Both the position numbers and the translations under genes were made by a program. Of a stretch of 64,000 nucleotides of DNA, positions 42,139-54,347 are shown one piece after another. The stretch spans positions 1 through 64,000 of the forward strand of contig CAJNDS010002495.1 of NCBI GenBank assembly GCA_905221605.1. The letters are read 5' to 3'. How positions within the stretch are numbered: the stretch's first letter is position 1; every line of letters starts with the position of its first letter. The notes under the pieces are model-generated. The model was not told the origin of the DNA. It saw only the letters and a list, made by a program, of their open reading frames with translations, and did not search any database. The stretch comes from Symbiodinium natans (Eukaryota; Sar; Dinophyceae; Suessiales; Symbiodiniaceae).

Positions 42139-44810
42139 CGTAACTCCCAATCCTTGTGGGCCGGAGGCTGGAAGCGAACCTTTGGCCCAGCTCTGCCGGC
42201 AAGGTAGAGCTTCATTGGCTTGTGGCCACGGGAGATCATCTCCAACGCCAAGGCATAGCCTGTGGTCGGAGGCATGCCCTATATTTTCAATGGTCAGAAC
42301 CCGTGATAGCAGCAGGAATGCCCCCTGAGACCATGAGAAGGATTGTGAAAGACTCTGGGGGTGGGGGGTGGGTGCAGGACGCAGCCACTGCGATCTCCAG
42401 CCGGGGCTCCGACTTGCAGTAGCGCCCACGGAGAAGCCGAACAAACCGAAGGGTCCAAGGCGCTCTGTGAGGCTTAACAGTTCTTCAGCGGCCAGTTTTG
42501 CCAACGCCTGCATCAACGCATATGTGACGGGCATCCCCTTGCGAAGCATGGTGCAATTAATTTCAGCTTAACGGCCCAAACTTCCGGACGCTGTGTCTGG
42601 CCTGCGCATCTTCTTGCAGCGGAACGTGGCGATTTATCCCATGCCCAGGCAAAGTGATCAAAAGCAGCTCGATAGAAGGATGATGCTCCGCAACATACTG
42701 GTTCCTTTGCTCTCCAAGAACAACTTTCAGACCACTGCACAACCTAGCCACGACCTCTTGACACTCATGCCGTAACAAGGCATGCTTGCGTACTGTAGCT
42801 TTGCCTGTTTTGCAAGTCTGCCGTGCAAGCTGCCCCTAGGATCACAGCAGAACACGAACGGACTAACGCAATCAAACTGGGCCAATGTGATTCAGGCTTC
42901 CAGTGGGCAAAGCCGACTGCATCATGTCCGGCGCCAAAGAAGCACACAAGCCTGAAGTATTATGCATGTTTCCACCTATTCCACCAGAGCTCTTGCTCTC
43001 GGCTGCAAAACAAGCCACCTGCATCTGGCCTTGCTCCCATGTTCGTACTTCGCCAACCACTTGCTTGCAGAGAGTGGCGTTAAAGCACCAGCTTCAACTG
43101 CACAGCTATCCTGGATGTCAGCCTTGTCCACCTCAGGCATGTGCTTTTGTTGGCAAGAGCCTCGCGGAAAAAGGCCTCACAAATCCTCACGACCAGCCCG
43201 AGCCAGATACTGTGGCATGCTCTATGCAACCGTGGCCCACCTCCACATCTGGCAGCGGCTCCAGTAGAGCTTTTTCCTGCAGCCTGGTACTAACCCAGCC
43301 CTGCCGCGGACCAGCTCCAGAAATCAGCTCGTAGTGCAAGCGATCACCCTGCAAAGTCAACTCCTGCGCAAGCTGCAAGCCAAGGCCCCGCACCATCCGA
43401 AACAGATGGGATACTGGACACCCCCCCTTTCAGCTGGGTCGGGCCTTGGTCCTGTTTCATCCTGTCTCATTCCCCTCGGGTTGAAGGATCTTGGACACAG
43501 CACTTTGTCACTCCGAAGGCTTCGTTTGACCTTATGACCTAACTCTAGAGCAAACCTGCAAAACGCAAAAGCTCAAGTCTTCCGACTCCCTCCCAGAGTC
43601 ATTCTGGGAGGTTGGCATTCCCATGGTCTGCAGTAGCTTTTGGCAGGTACGAGGTAGAGCGCTCCTTGACAACTGCCCCGGTTTCCAGGCGCTGCACCAG
43701 CTTCTCAGAGGCCACATCCGAGGCGCATCGAGCGATGATCCCTCCTGGCAGGTTGAGGCTCAAGTGGTCTAGCCTGCTCATTCATCAGAAGCTGTCCAGA
43801 GCAGTGAACTCAACCAGCAGAACACGCAGCACAGTACTACGCCTTTTCCAACACCACCAACAACCTTCCATAGCATGTTGCCGATGCAGTCGCCGCTGAC
43901 CACATCTGCATCAGAAACTAGATCTGTGAGGGAGAGCCCTAGCTGGACCCAGCCATGATGCTGTCATTATTGCGCTGTGTGAGCTGACTGTGACTGTCAG
44001 ACCATGATCGGCTGCGGGCCATTCCAAGAAACAGAATTGCAATACAAAAGAAGCAATGCCGGCTCCCAAAGGGGCCCCAACTTTCTGTGTCGCTCTCTGA
44101 AAAGCAGCATACCTCAGCCATCGAGAGGCAGGGGTTTGATGAAGGCTCACCATTTAAATCATTAGTGATCGTAGTGTCGGTTGGATAGAAAATCCAGATT
44201 GAACCGAGAAGCTTCTGCCTCCATTCGCTGAAGATGGCATCTAACTTCTGGTCAGTCGGAAGCCTTGCATGAAATCTGACAACTCCTCCAGGCAGGGAGC
44301 GTCAAAGGAAGCTGCCTCCCGAGAGCCTGACGAATCTGTCACCAGAGTGCCCCCCGAATCTGGCACCACCTCTTCCAGAGGACCTGGCTATGCGCCACGA
44401 AGAGCAAGCGAATCTACATTTGGGCCCTTGGAGCTTGCCTGCAATTCAATTTTTTCTCGTCATGCAGAATGCATCTATTAACCGATGCACAGAGCGCCAA
44501 AGCACCAAAGCGCCCCTTGGCAACTCAGGAGCGCCTTCGGCGGTTCCCAAGTTTGGTCTGTGCACCTTCGGCAGCCCAATCTTTGTGGCTCCACTTGGTT
44601 CACCGAGTCATGTTACGTAGGTGCCCGATCTCTTCATGGCGAGGAAAGAAAACTTGTTTCCTTGGAACACAATGAACCAATGACACGCAGACTGCGAATG
44701 CGCACGCCATTAACACACACACACACTTTATGGCTAGCGGTCTTCACTTGAATTCCATCCCGGCTGCCAATCATCTTCGTGACGCCCGACAGCAGCTTGC
44801 TGGCAGCCTC
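42139..44810 (-). CDS. GP..GWVS-domain plus thioesterase (alpha/beta hydrolase) protein
   Basis: Nine exons join without a phase break: 44735-44810, 44264-44383, 43858-43905, 43665-43744, 43257-43363, 42898-42951, 42602-42704, 42426-42507 and 42139-42259. The N-terminal half reads EAASKLLSGVTKMIGSRDGI, EVVPDSGGTLVTDSSGS, then WKVVGGIIARCASDVASEKL, RLETGAVVKE and RLHYELISGAGPRQGWVS: a small beta-rich domain I recall from many dinoflagellate proteins. The C-terminal half is a type-II-thioesterase-like fold: LVCFFGAGHDAVGFAHW, LLLITLPGHG, FGLFGFSVG (GxSxG, Ser the likely nucleophile) and YALALEMISRGHKPMKLYLA with GRAGP. Type II thioesterases release or edit acyl chains on fatty-acid or polyketide carriers. 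The C-terminal Asp/His part of the triad lies beyond 42139 and was not found. Donors: six GC, one GT, one GA. Confidence 0.78.
44713..44727. repeat. Short (AC)n repeat
   Basis: About seven AC units in the intron just after the 44735-44810 exon of the thioesterase-domain gene. Confidence 0.85.
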
Positions 44811-45021
44811 CTGCACGGCTAGCAACACTCAACTGCCACATGCCAGAAGAAGCGTAGGGAACTAAAGCAGTGGTGTTTAGGCCCACGTTCACGTTTGCAC
44901 CGGTACCGTGCAAAGCCGTTAAGTGCGCCGAAGTGGCCTCCTCGATGTGGCCTCCATACAGCTTATGGCCTCAGGCAGTCTCCGCAACGGCTGATTCTCT
45001 GTTAACACCTTCCATGCCTTC

Positions 45022-45318
45022 TCATGCCGGCCTCTGCCTACTGCGACATACTGTAATGTGTATATATATATATATGCATGCACATCTGTATGTTGCCCCC
45101 TCCTGCCCCCCCCCACCCCCCCTCCCCCCGTTGGGCTTCACGTGTGAAAAGCCTTCACAACAACACTTCTGTGATCTTACACGAATTCTGCCACCTTCAC
45201 CAATGCAAGGAACAAATCCAGATGTCCAAATTTGGAATTGGTTCGAATTGAAGACTGAAGATCCTGAATATCCCAGGGCAAGCTTTCGAACGGATCCATA
45301 AGAAAAGTTCATCTGCAA
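45022..45318 (-). CDS. Candidate exon, possibly 5' part of the thioesterase-domain gene
   Basis: The minus frame reads YGSVRKLALGYSGSSVFNSN and TSGFVPCIGEGGRIRVRSQK before entering a C/G-rich low-complexity tract. The first 60 codons look plausible and lie upstream of the first resolved exon at 44810. No junction was fixed. Confidence 0.25.
   Translation of the reverse strand: MQMNFSYGSVRKLALGYSGSSVFNSNQFQIWTSGFVPCIGEGGRIRVRSQKCCCEGFSHVKPNGGRGGGGGQEGATYRCACIYIYIHITVCRSRQRPA
45058..45135. repeat. (TA)n microsatellite and C-rich tract
   Basis: About eight TA units are followed within 30 bases by C-runs broken by single A or T residues. Confidence 0.9.
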
Positions 45319-46069
45319 AGGCCTGCATCTTTGGATGCGTGTATAGGCAAGCTACAAAGATAATCCAATCGTTTCATGCGGACGACTCCCTTCGGAACAA
45401 CTTAACATATACGGATATTCCACGGAAAGCTGCCAAAATCGTTCTCTCAGCACGAGGGCTCGCGCATTTTTTGAGGCAAACTTGTTTGTAAGAACCTTTT
45501 TTCATTCTAGACTCTAGATGAGATTGCCATCTAGCCTTTTTGCACGTGTGCGGATATTCCAATACCAAAAAGCCCGATAGTTCAATGGCTTGTCTATGAA
45601 GAAGGCCTATCACTTTAGATCTTGATCTTAAGGCTGCAAAAGAGAGTGGGCTTAACTTATCGGCTCGGCAGAAGACTTTGCCAGACTCTATTCAAAAAGG
45701 GGCCCCTGGGAATGTAGCATTGTAATCTCAGAGCCAGATTTGATGGTTTGAGGCTTAACAAAACATGGATTTGCTGCGATCTTGAGCTGTTGCGTTGCTC
45801 CAACCACGAACTCACGTCACGAACGAAACGAATGCCAACCGCAAAGTTTAGCATACATAACATAAGATCATGCTTGTTGGATGTTTGGTTCGTGACGTGA
45901 GTCTGTGGCCGCCGAAGTCGCTCTTTAGCGGGTATTCTCGGCAACTGACGGTCAGTAACTTTATATGACTGGAGCCGGAAATGGGAGCACGGAGGGGGAA
46001 GCTGGTATATGGTACTATCATGGTACCTGCTGCGGCTCTGCCGTCGCACCGGTCGTCTAAGCAGCGTAC

Positions 46070-49000
46070 CCCAGGCAACAACGGATCCGCTCGAAGTACG
46101 AGCGGCAAATGCATAATCATTTGCACACATGTCCAGGACCTGGCAAGAAAAGGATCTGCACAAAGCCATCTGGCCCATCCGATGGCTACAGCATGCTCTA
46201 GCACCACCAGCCTTCTGGTCTCCCAGCTCAAACTCTGCCTCTCCATCAGGGCGTGGCATGTTTGCCCCCTCTAAGCCGCACCTTTGGAAATCATGTATGT
46301 GTATGTGTGTGTGTGTGCGTGCGGATGTGTGAGTTTTGTTGTGTGCGTGCTGCACTTCTGGGCAAGAAACGGGCCTCGCGTCAAGTTGCGGCGAAACATA
46401 ACTTGCGCCAAATCAACTGAACTCGCGCGCGGCGCACCTGCTGTTCCTTCTGCTTGATGGCTTGCTGGCTTGATGCAGTCTTTCTTTAAGAGCCCCTTAT
46501 AGGGAGCCTTTAACTTGGCTGAGGCACAGGTGCGGAGTCTCCTCCACAGCTGGGCTCTCCCCAAGCGCAGATGGAGCCATCCTGGAGGACCGCGGCAAAG
46601 GCACGGGACGTGTTGTACAAGGCCGTGGCTCCACCTCCGGCACAAGCGCAGTCCCGCCCTCCGATCTCTCGAAGCCGTTCCCCCGCCATCCTTCACCCCC
46701 GTGCTCTGCCGGCTTAAAGATATGAAGTTCACACAGGTTGCACTCCGCCACAAGCTCCAGCAAACATGGTTCAATTGGCGTGCCTGTGGCGCTCTTTCAG
46801 TGTTTACGCAACAATTTACCGCCTTGCCACTTTGAGAGTTGACGTATACGTGGCTAGACCGTGCATGAGCCCACCCGGGCAGAGCCGTCCTCGAAAAAAG
46901 AAAGCTTCAAACTCTCAGAAAAAATGTCCATACTCTGTCAGGAGACTCAGTACTGGGAACACGAAACTACATGAAACTACCAAAGGAATGCTCATGCTGA
47001 TGTATGGCATGACACTGAACCGAAGGCCCGCCCGCGGCTTCCAACTTCAATCTCACATCCCCAGACAACAGTGTGACGATATTGGCATCAGAAATTGACT
47101 GTGACTCGAACGTACAATCTCACACAAGTTTATACCAAGACAAAGCTCCCTCCATGGCTCTCAGCACGTCCTGAATGAGCTGCCACTAGACGACAGCCAC
47201 GGCCAGCTAAGAAGGAACATGCGAGCAACAGGAAAACAAGGATACGAACAAGCCCAACATCCATCACCGTTGCTGAAAACCACGTGCCTGCTTGCCGGAT
47301 ACGTTCCTCCACGGCAGACTCATCGCCCCCAGAAGCAGGATCACCCCAGCAAACAACGATGCCGTCGTCTCTTCTGGCTGCAAATGCCCAATCGTTGGCT
47401 ACCACTTGCCTCGAGGAAAGCACTGCTTGAACTGTCAACGGCACAGATTGGCAGCAGAATCTACATTTTCATACGTTGTCGTAGATTTTCTAAAGGCCAA
47501 GTCTCTGCACATTGCCAATCAAGAGGTGAGACACCGCGCTCGAATCACCACCTGTTTGAGCATCACCCCACGTCATGACCGTGAAGCCATTGCCTGAGGG
47601 ACTGAAGCAATGAAGCAACGCAAAAAGCTGGAGATGGCAGTCTGAAGTAGGTTCAACCTGAACTCAGGACAGGGAACTCATTGGGTCCTCCCTCAAGGCT
47701 GCAAAAGCCTTCAAGCTCGGAATGATATCCTCGACTGACAATGCTTTCTTCGCTACAGCCTCAACTATCAGATTGCTCATGGCTCTTGACAAACCAGTGC
47801 AGCGAGAAGGGTCCACGATGCTGTGCTGCATCAAATGCCTTGCAGCACTTGCATCACCTCCGAAGTCGGGGTTGCCCCAAGCAACAACAGCTCCATTGTC
47901 CTCATGACATGAGAGTGGCTTTCATTAGCCGGGAACACATTGAGCCCTCATGCAAGACGTTTCAGTCCTTGATGGCCGCGAAGGCGCGCCCATTGCTCCG
48001 GATGTCCCGAACACCTCCCTCAGTCAACACTTGCCGAGTACTTGGGACTGCAACCTCGACAAGTTCTTGATGCCAAAATGTGATAACTTCCGTCAGATGT
48101 CTGTGAGTTGTGCTGCAACAGCGGAAGTATCTCCTCCACACCCAGGAGCACCCCAAGCAACTACGCGACCTCCTGGCAGCACGCAGTCGCAGTAGGCGGG
48201 CAGACAAGTGTTTGCTTGCTCTTTTTGCTCTTGTGCGGGTTGTCTTGGTTGCTTGATGTTACTTGGCTGCTGCCTTTGCGATGGTGATTGTTCCGGTTCC
48301 GGTTGGTGCTGTCAATGTTGTGATGATGAAAAACGATAAAAAAACACGATGATGATGATGATGATGATGATAATGATTATGATGATGGTTGATGTCGATG
48401 ATGTCGATGACGTCGATGATGACGACGACGACGACGACGTCGATGATGACGATGATGACGACGTCGATGATGACGATGATGACGATGATGAGCCATGACG
48501 ATGATGAGTCATGACGATGATGAGTCATGACGATGATGACGATCATGACGATGATGACGATGACGATGGTGAGGGCGACGATGGTGATGATGGTGGTGAC
48601 GATGACGACGATGCTGATGGTTGTTGGTGCTCGTGGTCATGGCCAGGGCCATGGCCATGGTCAGTAGTCATCGTCGTGCTGGTGCAGTGCAGTCACGTTG
48701 GTGCCGAAGACATGCCTAGCCAGCCTTGGGCAATGGCCGCAAACGCGCGGATGTTGCAGAACAAGGTCTCGATGTCACGAGCTTCCTCCTGACATTTTGC
48801 AGAAAAGAACCCTTCACTTGCTGCTAGCACCAGCAATGAAAGAAGTTGCGCTGCACGTGGTCAGTTCTCATTGCTGAAACACAACGCATGTGGGAGAGGG
48901 GGGGGGGCAGGGGGGGCATTCAAATTAGGCTGCGTTGCGCGTGCAAGCTTGATTGCGGATGCGTGCTGCAGCCTAACACCTGCTTGGCACAGCGATGTTC

Positions 49001-50515
49001 CCGACGGTGCCCTCAAGATTATACCCTGCGCGATCGACCGTATTCGGCGATTGGGGAGCATGCGTTGGGCTGAAAATATGTTCACGGGCAAGCAAAACTT
49101 GTGCAAGCAAGCGCCCCGTTCTCGCAACTCTTAGCTTTCAATTGACCTCGTTTCTCAATAACTATGAGGTCACCTCCTCTCAACTCCCACTCGCGACTCT
49201 GAGCTCTCGTGGAGGACATAGGACATAGAACCGGGACCCCCTCGTAACGAAGATGACTGAGCCAAGCAGCTAAGTCATGTTTCGTGCCTTCTGGAGTCTG
49301 GAGACCCAAACCCTTTCAAGTAGCCATTCTTACATGTTCAATACTCGCCATGTGGCAGAGGAAAAACTGTACGGCTGGAGTCCTGGTTGAGCGCATTCAT
49401 GTCCCCACCGGCGCTTGGGTCACCCCAAATCACCAAAGAACCATCCGACTTTGCTGCCACAAATGCCCCGGCGTTGGCCCAAATGTTCACGATGCCACTC
49501 TGGAGCTGGGACGCAACGCTGCTGGAGTCGCCACCTACACTTGCATCCCCCCAGGTGACGACTTGTCCACTTTCTTTGAGTGCAGCGAAGGCAAACTCTG
49601 TGCTGCCTCAGGGCGAGCAGTAAGCGTGGGAGAGGGAATGCAACTATTTTCGGCCCTATTTCGTCCTTTGCAAGACCCCCAACAACCCTTCACATCCCCG
49701 CAGGACTCCTGCCAGAAATTCTTTTTTTAGGGTCAAGGTGCAAACTTTCACTACACCGGAGGTCAAGGAAGCTCCAATCCCCGACGGCTGACCGCCGGCG
49801 TCCGGGTCGCCCCAACCTGACCACATGCGCAACGCCTTTGTGCAACAACTCTGTGTGCTGTGTAACCCTTGGGCACCCCCAAATAGGCAGTTACGGGTGT
49901 CCAAAGTTCAAGCCCAAGCGACATACAATCTGGCCACCTTCTCTGAAAGCAGCAAAGGCCTCACGTGACCAACAGTTGGCAGCACTCTGGGAGCATGAGG
50001 CTGAAACTATTGTGCGGACGTGGCGCCCACTCGTTGTAGCAAATCTGAAAGGCCCGCGACTTGAGCTGATCCGCAACTTTTCCAGAATTGCCGCCGCAGG
50101 CTGGATCCCCCCAAGTGGTGACTGCACCTGGCCAAGGTGACGTTGAGCGACTGTGTTCATCTCAGGGTTTGCAACGGAGGTGGCCACGGTGAGCAGAGGC
50201 AGTTCTACCCTGAGGGAGGCTGACCCAACGTGCCTGACTGCGACACTGCCGCAAAAGCTCGGGTGTTGCCGACCACAAAAGTGATTCCACCAGACAAGCG
50301 GTCTGAAAGAGATAGCGGGATAGAGCCACCTGCTGCAATTAAACGCATTCATGGAGCTTTCCTATATCGTAGCTACTAACCGTTAACATCTTGCAGCCCC
50401 AAGTGTTGTCACATCGACCAGTGCACGGCAACTCTATGGTACTGGGCCTGCTGAAGCATCGCCCCAGGCTATGACACCATAGATGTGGACGAAAACCACC
50501 GCCACCAACTCGATC
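46070..50515 (-). CDS. WGD-repeat (RCC1-like) protein, 14 exons
   Basis: The repeat unit is roughly V..I.AN..AFAA...DG.VV.WGD...GGD(S)S.V...L, known from large dinoflagellate families related to RCC1 propellers. Exons in coding order: 50448-50515, 50234-50302, 50054-50127, 49923-49986, 49742-49816, 49383-49606, 48725-48788, 48102-48172, 47968-48018, 47680-47900, 47506-47601, 47303-47409, 46528-46634 and 46070-46139. All lengths and phases agree, giving about 453 residues. Visible units include FAFAALKESGQVVTWGDASV, FVAAKSDGSLVIWGDPSAGG, GNTRAFAAVSQSGAVTTWGD, WAFAARRDDGIVVCWGDPAS and YAFAARTSSGSVVAWG. Donors: five GC, five GA, three GT. The 552-base intron 48173-48724 holds a GAT/GAC microsatellite. 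Neither end is complete. A binding or scaffold role is inferred. Confidence 0.82.
48335..48620. repeat. (GAT)n/(GAC)n microsatellite with an 18-bp higher-order unit
   Basis: Mixed GATGAC triplets. Near 48490-48540 an 18-base unit containing GATGAGTCATGACGATGA occurs about three times. It lies wholly inside an intron of the WGD-repeat gene. The acidic or Ser-rich open frames here are artefacts. Confidence 0.95.
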
Positions 50516-50554
50516 CTGCAGACATTTCGGGGTCGATGCCAAGATTTCTTCAGT

Positions 50555-51130
50555 TCAGTTCGGGTTTTGCCTCATGCTCTGAGACTCTGTGGTCCTGGGA
50601 GCTGCCAGCACCTCCCGGGGCTCGGGCAGACGTGCTGTGGATTCTGTGGCTGCGAGGCTCTTCTTCACCTGTGCCAAGTGCCTGCCAACTCGACACCATG
50701 CTTTCCAGCTACTTGTAAGAGGTAGTGACAGGTAGCACAGAGCTTTTAGGCAAGACACGCCAAAGTATCGGGCGAGTATTTTCCGGTACCTGGACGGAGT
50801 ATGACGTGCCCGTGCATTCTGTGCCCTCAGCCAGCTGCAGTCTGCACACCTTCGTGCTGCTCATCAAGTCTCAAAGTCCGCAAGGTTTCCTTGAAAATCA
50901 AAGCATGGGTAAATTCGCAACGGCCACCGGCAGCAAGGAGCTGGCAGATGCTTTGCTATTGCGCAGAAAACAGTCACCTGGACAAAAACACACCTTGCAG
51001 CAAACTTCTGCAGCCAAAGTGCCATGTCATCAACTGCTCGACGGTTGTGCAAGAAATGAACCACAGCACCCAGCGCTATGAAGTTGTACAGCTGCAATGC
51101 TCGGGTCACGCTTCCTTTGATCACCTTCAC
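50555..51130 (-). CDS. Candidate upstream coding segments, unrecognised
   Basis: Minus frames at about 50864-51130 (VVHFLHNRRAVDDMALWLQK then FAARCVFVQVTVF) and about 50580-50690 (LAQVKKSLAATESTARLPEP) look partly coding and lie just upstream of the first WGD exon. They could be its 5' exons or another gene. They lack the WGD motif and their junctions are unresolved. Confidence 0.28.
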
Positions 51131-51199
51131 TGCGTCGCAGGGGACTCAAGACTCATCACACCATTTCAAGCAGTTGCTTGAAATGCACTGCCTCCTGGC

Positions 51200-52870
51200 G
51201 AGAGTGGACGAGCAATCGCCTCTTGATCTGCGATATGCTTACGCCCAAGGAAACGACATCAGGCCTTGCTCATCAGATTTTGCAAGGCTGCCTCAAAGAT
51301 TGTTGCTATCACTCCTGTCAGTTTCCGCTCAGGACTTGACCCCATCAGCAGCTCTCCCTTCAACCCGTGCAGGACTAGCCTCCGGCTGTGGCAGCGATGT
51401 CAAGGGCCTGAGCCTTTCTGGCCTTTCTGGCCTACAGCTCCTCCTATGCTTGCCCAGAGGCTCGACTGTGTCGGGCGGCATCTCCTTCTGCGTCCGCCGC
51501 AGAGGCGTTGGAGGGAGGAAATGAAATCCTGGCATGTGTCTACGGCATGTGTGGGAGAAGGAGAAAAAAGCAACATCAAAGAGCAAAAACAAAAAAAGCA
51601 GGACAAGGACGAAGCAGGAAGCAGTGCTCAAAGCAGTTGGCTCTGCCTCTCAAAGTGTGATCTATTGCTGGCTCGCCACCACCTCCGCTCTGCCAAGTAC
51701 AGGCATCATGACATGTCAGGGACATACAGTAACGTTGGGATCATCATCACACACTGCCACATGACTGGGATAAAGCACGGCGTAAATAAGCCTTCTGAAG
51801 TCGAAGACCCGAACATTTAGGGGTCAACGCTGTACTTGGTGCATGGACGGCTGCACCTAAAGTTCTGTGCTGCCAAGTTGCTAGCTGGTGCCCTTGACCA
51901 CCCTTTCATCCCGCGCTTGAATCTGAGCATGGCTCGAACTGCCTGGCGAAATCAAGCAGAACGGCCTTTCAACTTGCTGGCAACGGCTGGAGCCCACATC
52001 GCCCTATAGTGGCCCCCACAGCCTTGATGGCGACCTTCCACACGCGAGCGTAGTCCTTGCTCGTTTTCGGTGGTGCACGGCGGTGCGGTGTTGCTCATCC
52101 CTGCATCTACTGGTACATTCGGTGAACTTCACATTCACCTTCAAGATGCAAGTACCCTTCAACTCTAAACATTGCGGCTCAAGAAAGCCACACAAGTTCG
52201 CAAAGCCGCTAGGACTGTCTACAGCTGGTCCTTGTTGGCCTTCCCCACCTGTCAGAAATCGGGGGCTATGAATTTGGGTGCACGAGACCACGCTCCGCAA
52301 ATCTGCAAAACTTGCTGACCGAAGTGACCTGTCCATGGCCAAGGGCATCCTTCAGCTCCCTCGCGTAAAGGAGAGCCATCCGTGCGTTGTCTTCCGGACA
52401 CCACACTAGTGACTCCGCAAAGGCTCCGCCATCGAGTCCCAAAGCCTCACTATTCTGAGACTGGGCAGCTACGTCAGCTACGTTGCGCAGGTCATCTTGT
52501 CACAACAGTTGTGCGATGAGTTTTCCGGGTCTGGCTTCTCTATGCATTCTGGGGTGTAGAAGCTTGGCTTGAAACGCATTGAAAATTGTGTGCTGCCTAT
52601 CACTTTCATTGGTGTCGGTTGCTAGTCATTGTCTGCTCACATTCGTGCACATTCTGGACCGACCATGGCTGCATCGAGCTCAACCGCTGGCTTCTGACGC
52701 TTCCCTCCATCGTTACGGAGTATCTCACGCCAAGCAGAAACTGAATAAGAAAGCAGGTCGAGAAGTGAAAAGCGCGACGTGCCACCTGACAACTGAAGCG
52801 GGCCTGTGTCAGCAAGCTGCGTGGCCTGCAACATCCGATCACTCTTGCGAGAACCGATCTGACATCGGCA
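51200..52870. other. No resolved gene
   Basis: Open frames on both strands, including a 184-codon + frame (51266-51820) and a Pro/Arg-rich minus frame (51329-51500). Neither has convincing boundaries. Confidence 0.4.
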
Positions 52871-52939
52871 TTCGGCATGATGGGTTGCTTCGATGAACGG
52901 CCAAAAAGCCGCTCCATGCAACAAGATGCTCAGCCGTTT

Positions 52940-53321
52940 TCCGTGGCCACACTCCCTTGGAATTTTGCCCTAATGCCAAATTGCTTCGATCTCAGGCCAG
53001 TCGAAGAAGAAGATCCGGATGCCGACCCTTGGCTACAAGGCAGCGACGCAGGGTCTGTCCTTCTCAACGCACAGCATCGGGCGGTTATGGGCGGTTCGTC
53101 TTGAGAGCGAGCTCTTTCTTTTCGACCCATGCGACATGCACATCGCAAGAAAGCTGGCGCTTTGGATAGCGAACGGCAATGAAATTTGGTTTGCCTTCCA
53201 TTCTGTCAGTTCTTGTCTGGCTTTACCAACCTGCATGCAGCACCACTGGTGTGAAACATTATGCATCGCTTCGCCCTTCTGGCGAAGCAAGCCACCAGGC
53301 GGCAGTTTTCGCCTTGGTTGA
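52940..53321 (+). CDS. Candidate + strand exons, unrecognised
   Basis: Two + readings look coding: about 52950-53070 (DLRPVEEEDPDADPWLQG) and about 53075-53215 (AVRLESELFLFDPCDMHIAR then KLALWIANGNEIWFAFHS). They are in different frames and would need an intron between them. This would be a + gene inside a minus block, so I hold it loosely. Confidence 0.3.
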
Positions 53322-53719
53322 GACTAGGTTCGAGGAGAGGTGCCCCTCTTGGTACATAGTGAAACCAACCATGGCCGGAGCGGTGTCACAGCATCCTGAG
53401 CGCAACGTGGTGTGTGAGCCCCCTGCACCATGCGGATTCAACAAATGTTCAGACGAGCGTCGGTCGCATGAAGCTTGAGGGGCGTTCATTCCGCATGTTG
53501 CGGGTGAGCGTGGTGACCTCACGAAGGGTCCCTCGTGCAAGATTCTGCTACCAGCAATGGCACTCCTTGCCAAGCGCAGCCCAAGAGCAGATGGTGTTGG
53601 CTTTACCACATGCCGCGGAGCACCCACCTTGAAAGCCTCAGGGAGGAATGGTTTTTTCATGGCTCACAAGAGCAGCTGGTGCTGAGAAGTGGCGGGTGGT
53701 GCATCTTCGTCCTGAGGCA

Positions 53720-54059
53720 CTACACTGGAGCCCAAGCAGCCCAAGCCGGCTGAAAACGACTGTGGCACAGCTTCCATGCCTTCGGCTTTCGTTTCAGAGG
53801 CTCTTCCGGACAGGGGAGATACCTCGTTCCAGATTTGCTGGTTCCGGGTTTGCACTGCGAGCAGTACGACGAGTATCTGTACACGGGGTGCTTGAGCACT
53901 CTGCTAGTAAAGATGAGCGATGCAATGCTGTTTGGGGCGAAGGAGAGCGCCGAGTCACTCTGGGATGCCACCCATGAGACATCCCACGGCATCTCTTTTC
54001 ATTGGGTTTGTAGGCCGGAAGGGCGACTCATGCGGGTACTTCGCCTTTGCTGCCCCTAA
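53720..54059. CDS. Coding-like stretch, strand undecided
   Basis: On + the frame 53835-54059 reads HCEQYDEYLYTGCLSTLLVK and MLFGAKESAESLWDATHETS; on minus the frame 53720-53992 reads WDVSWVASQSDSALSFAPNS and YRYSSYCSQCKPGTS. Both have G/C-rich third positions. One is presumably real and the other its shadow. The + reading has the more usual charge pattern. Confidence 0.3.
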
Positions 54060-54347
54060 CTGCCACAGCTCTTCTGGCAACAACATGTTGGTTCAAGCGG
54101 CATGCTGCAATGCAAACAGCATGGTCAGCATGGTTATTGTCATGACAAGGCGCAGCTTTATCAGGTGGAGGGTCGCGAGGCACATGGGTGGGCTGGTCGT
54201 ATCCTGTGCTGCCATCCGTCAATCAACGCAAGCTGACCTGCACGTTCTTCTTTTGCCGCGGTTCTGAGTATGCTGTCTACAAAAGACGGGTGAGGATGAG
54301 TGGAACATCGTCCTCCAAAAGCATCCTCATTGCTCTGGAAGAACCGG

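Noticed and set aside
42260-42425. Readthrough after GFSVG (Ser/Arg/Trp/Pro-rich frame) taken at first as the thioesterase C-terminus
   Set aside because: It is intronic: a G/GC donor at 42425 joins to CACAG at 42260 and gives the normal YALALEM helix after the nucleophile elbow.
48259-48792. Acidic, Ser-rich or Ile-rich frames
   Set aside because: These are GAT/GAC microsatellite readings inside a WGD-gene intron.
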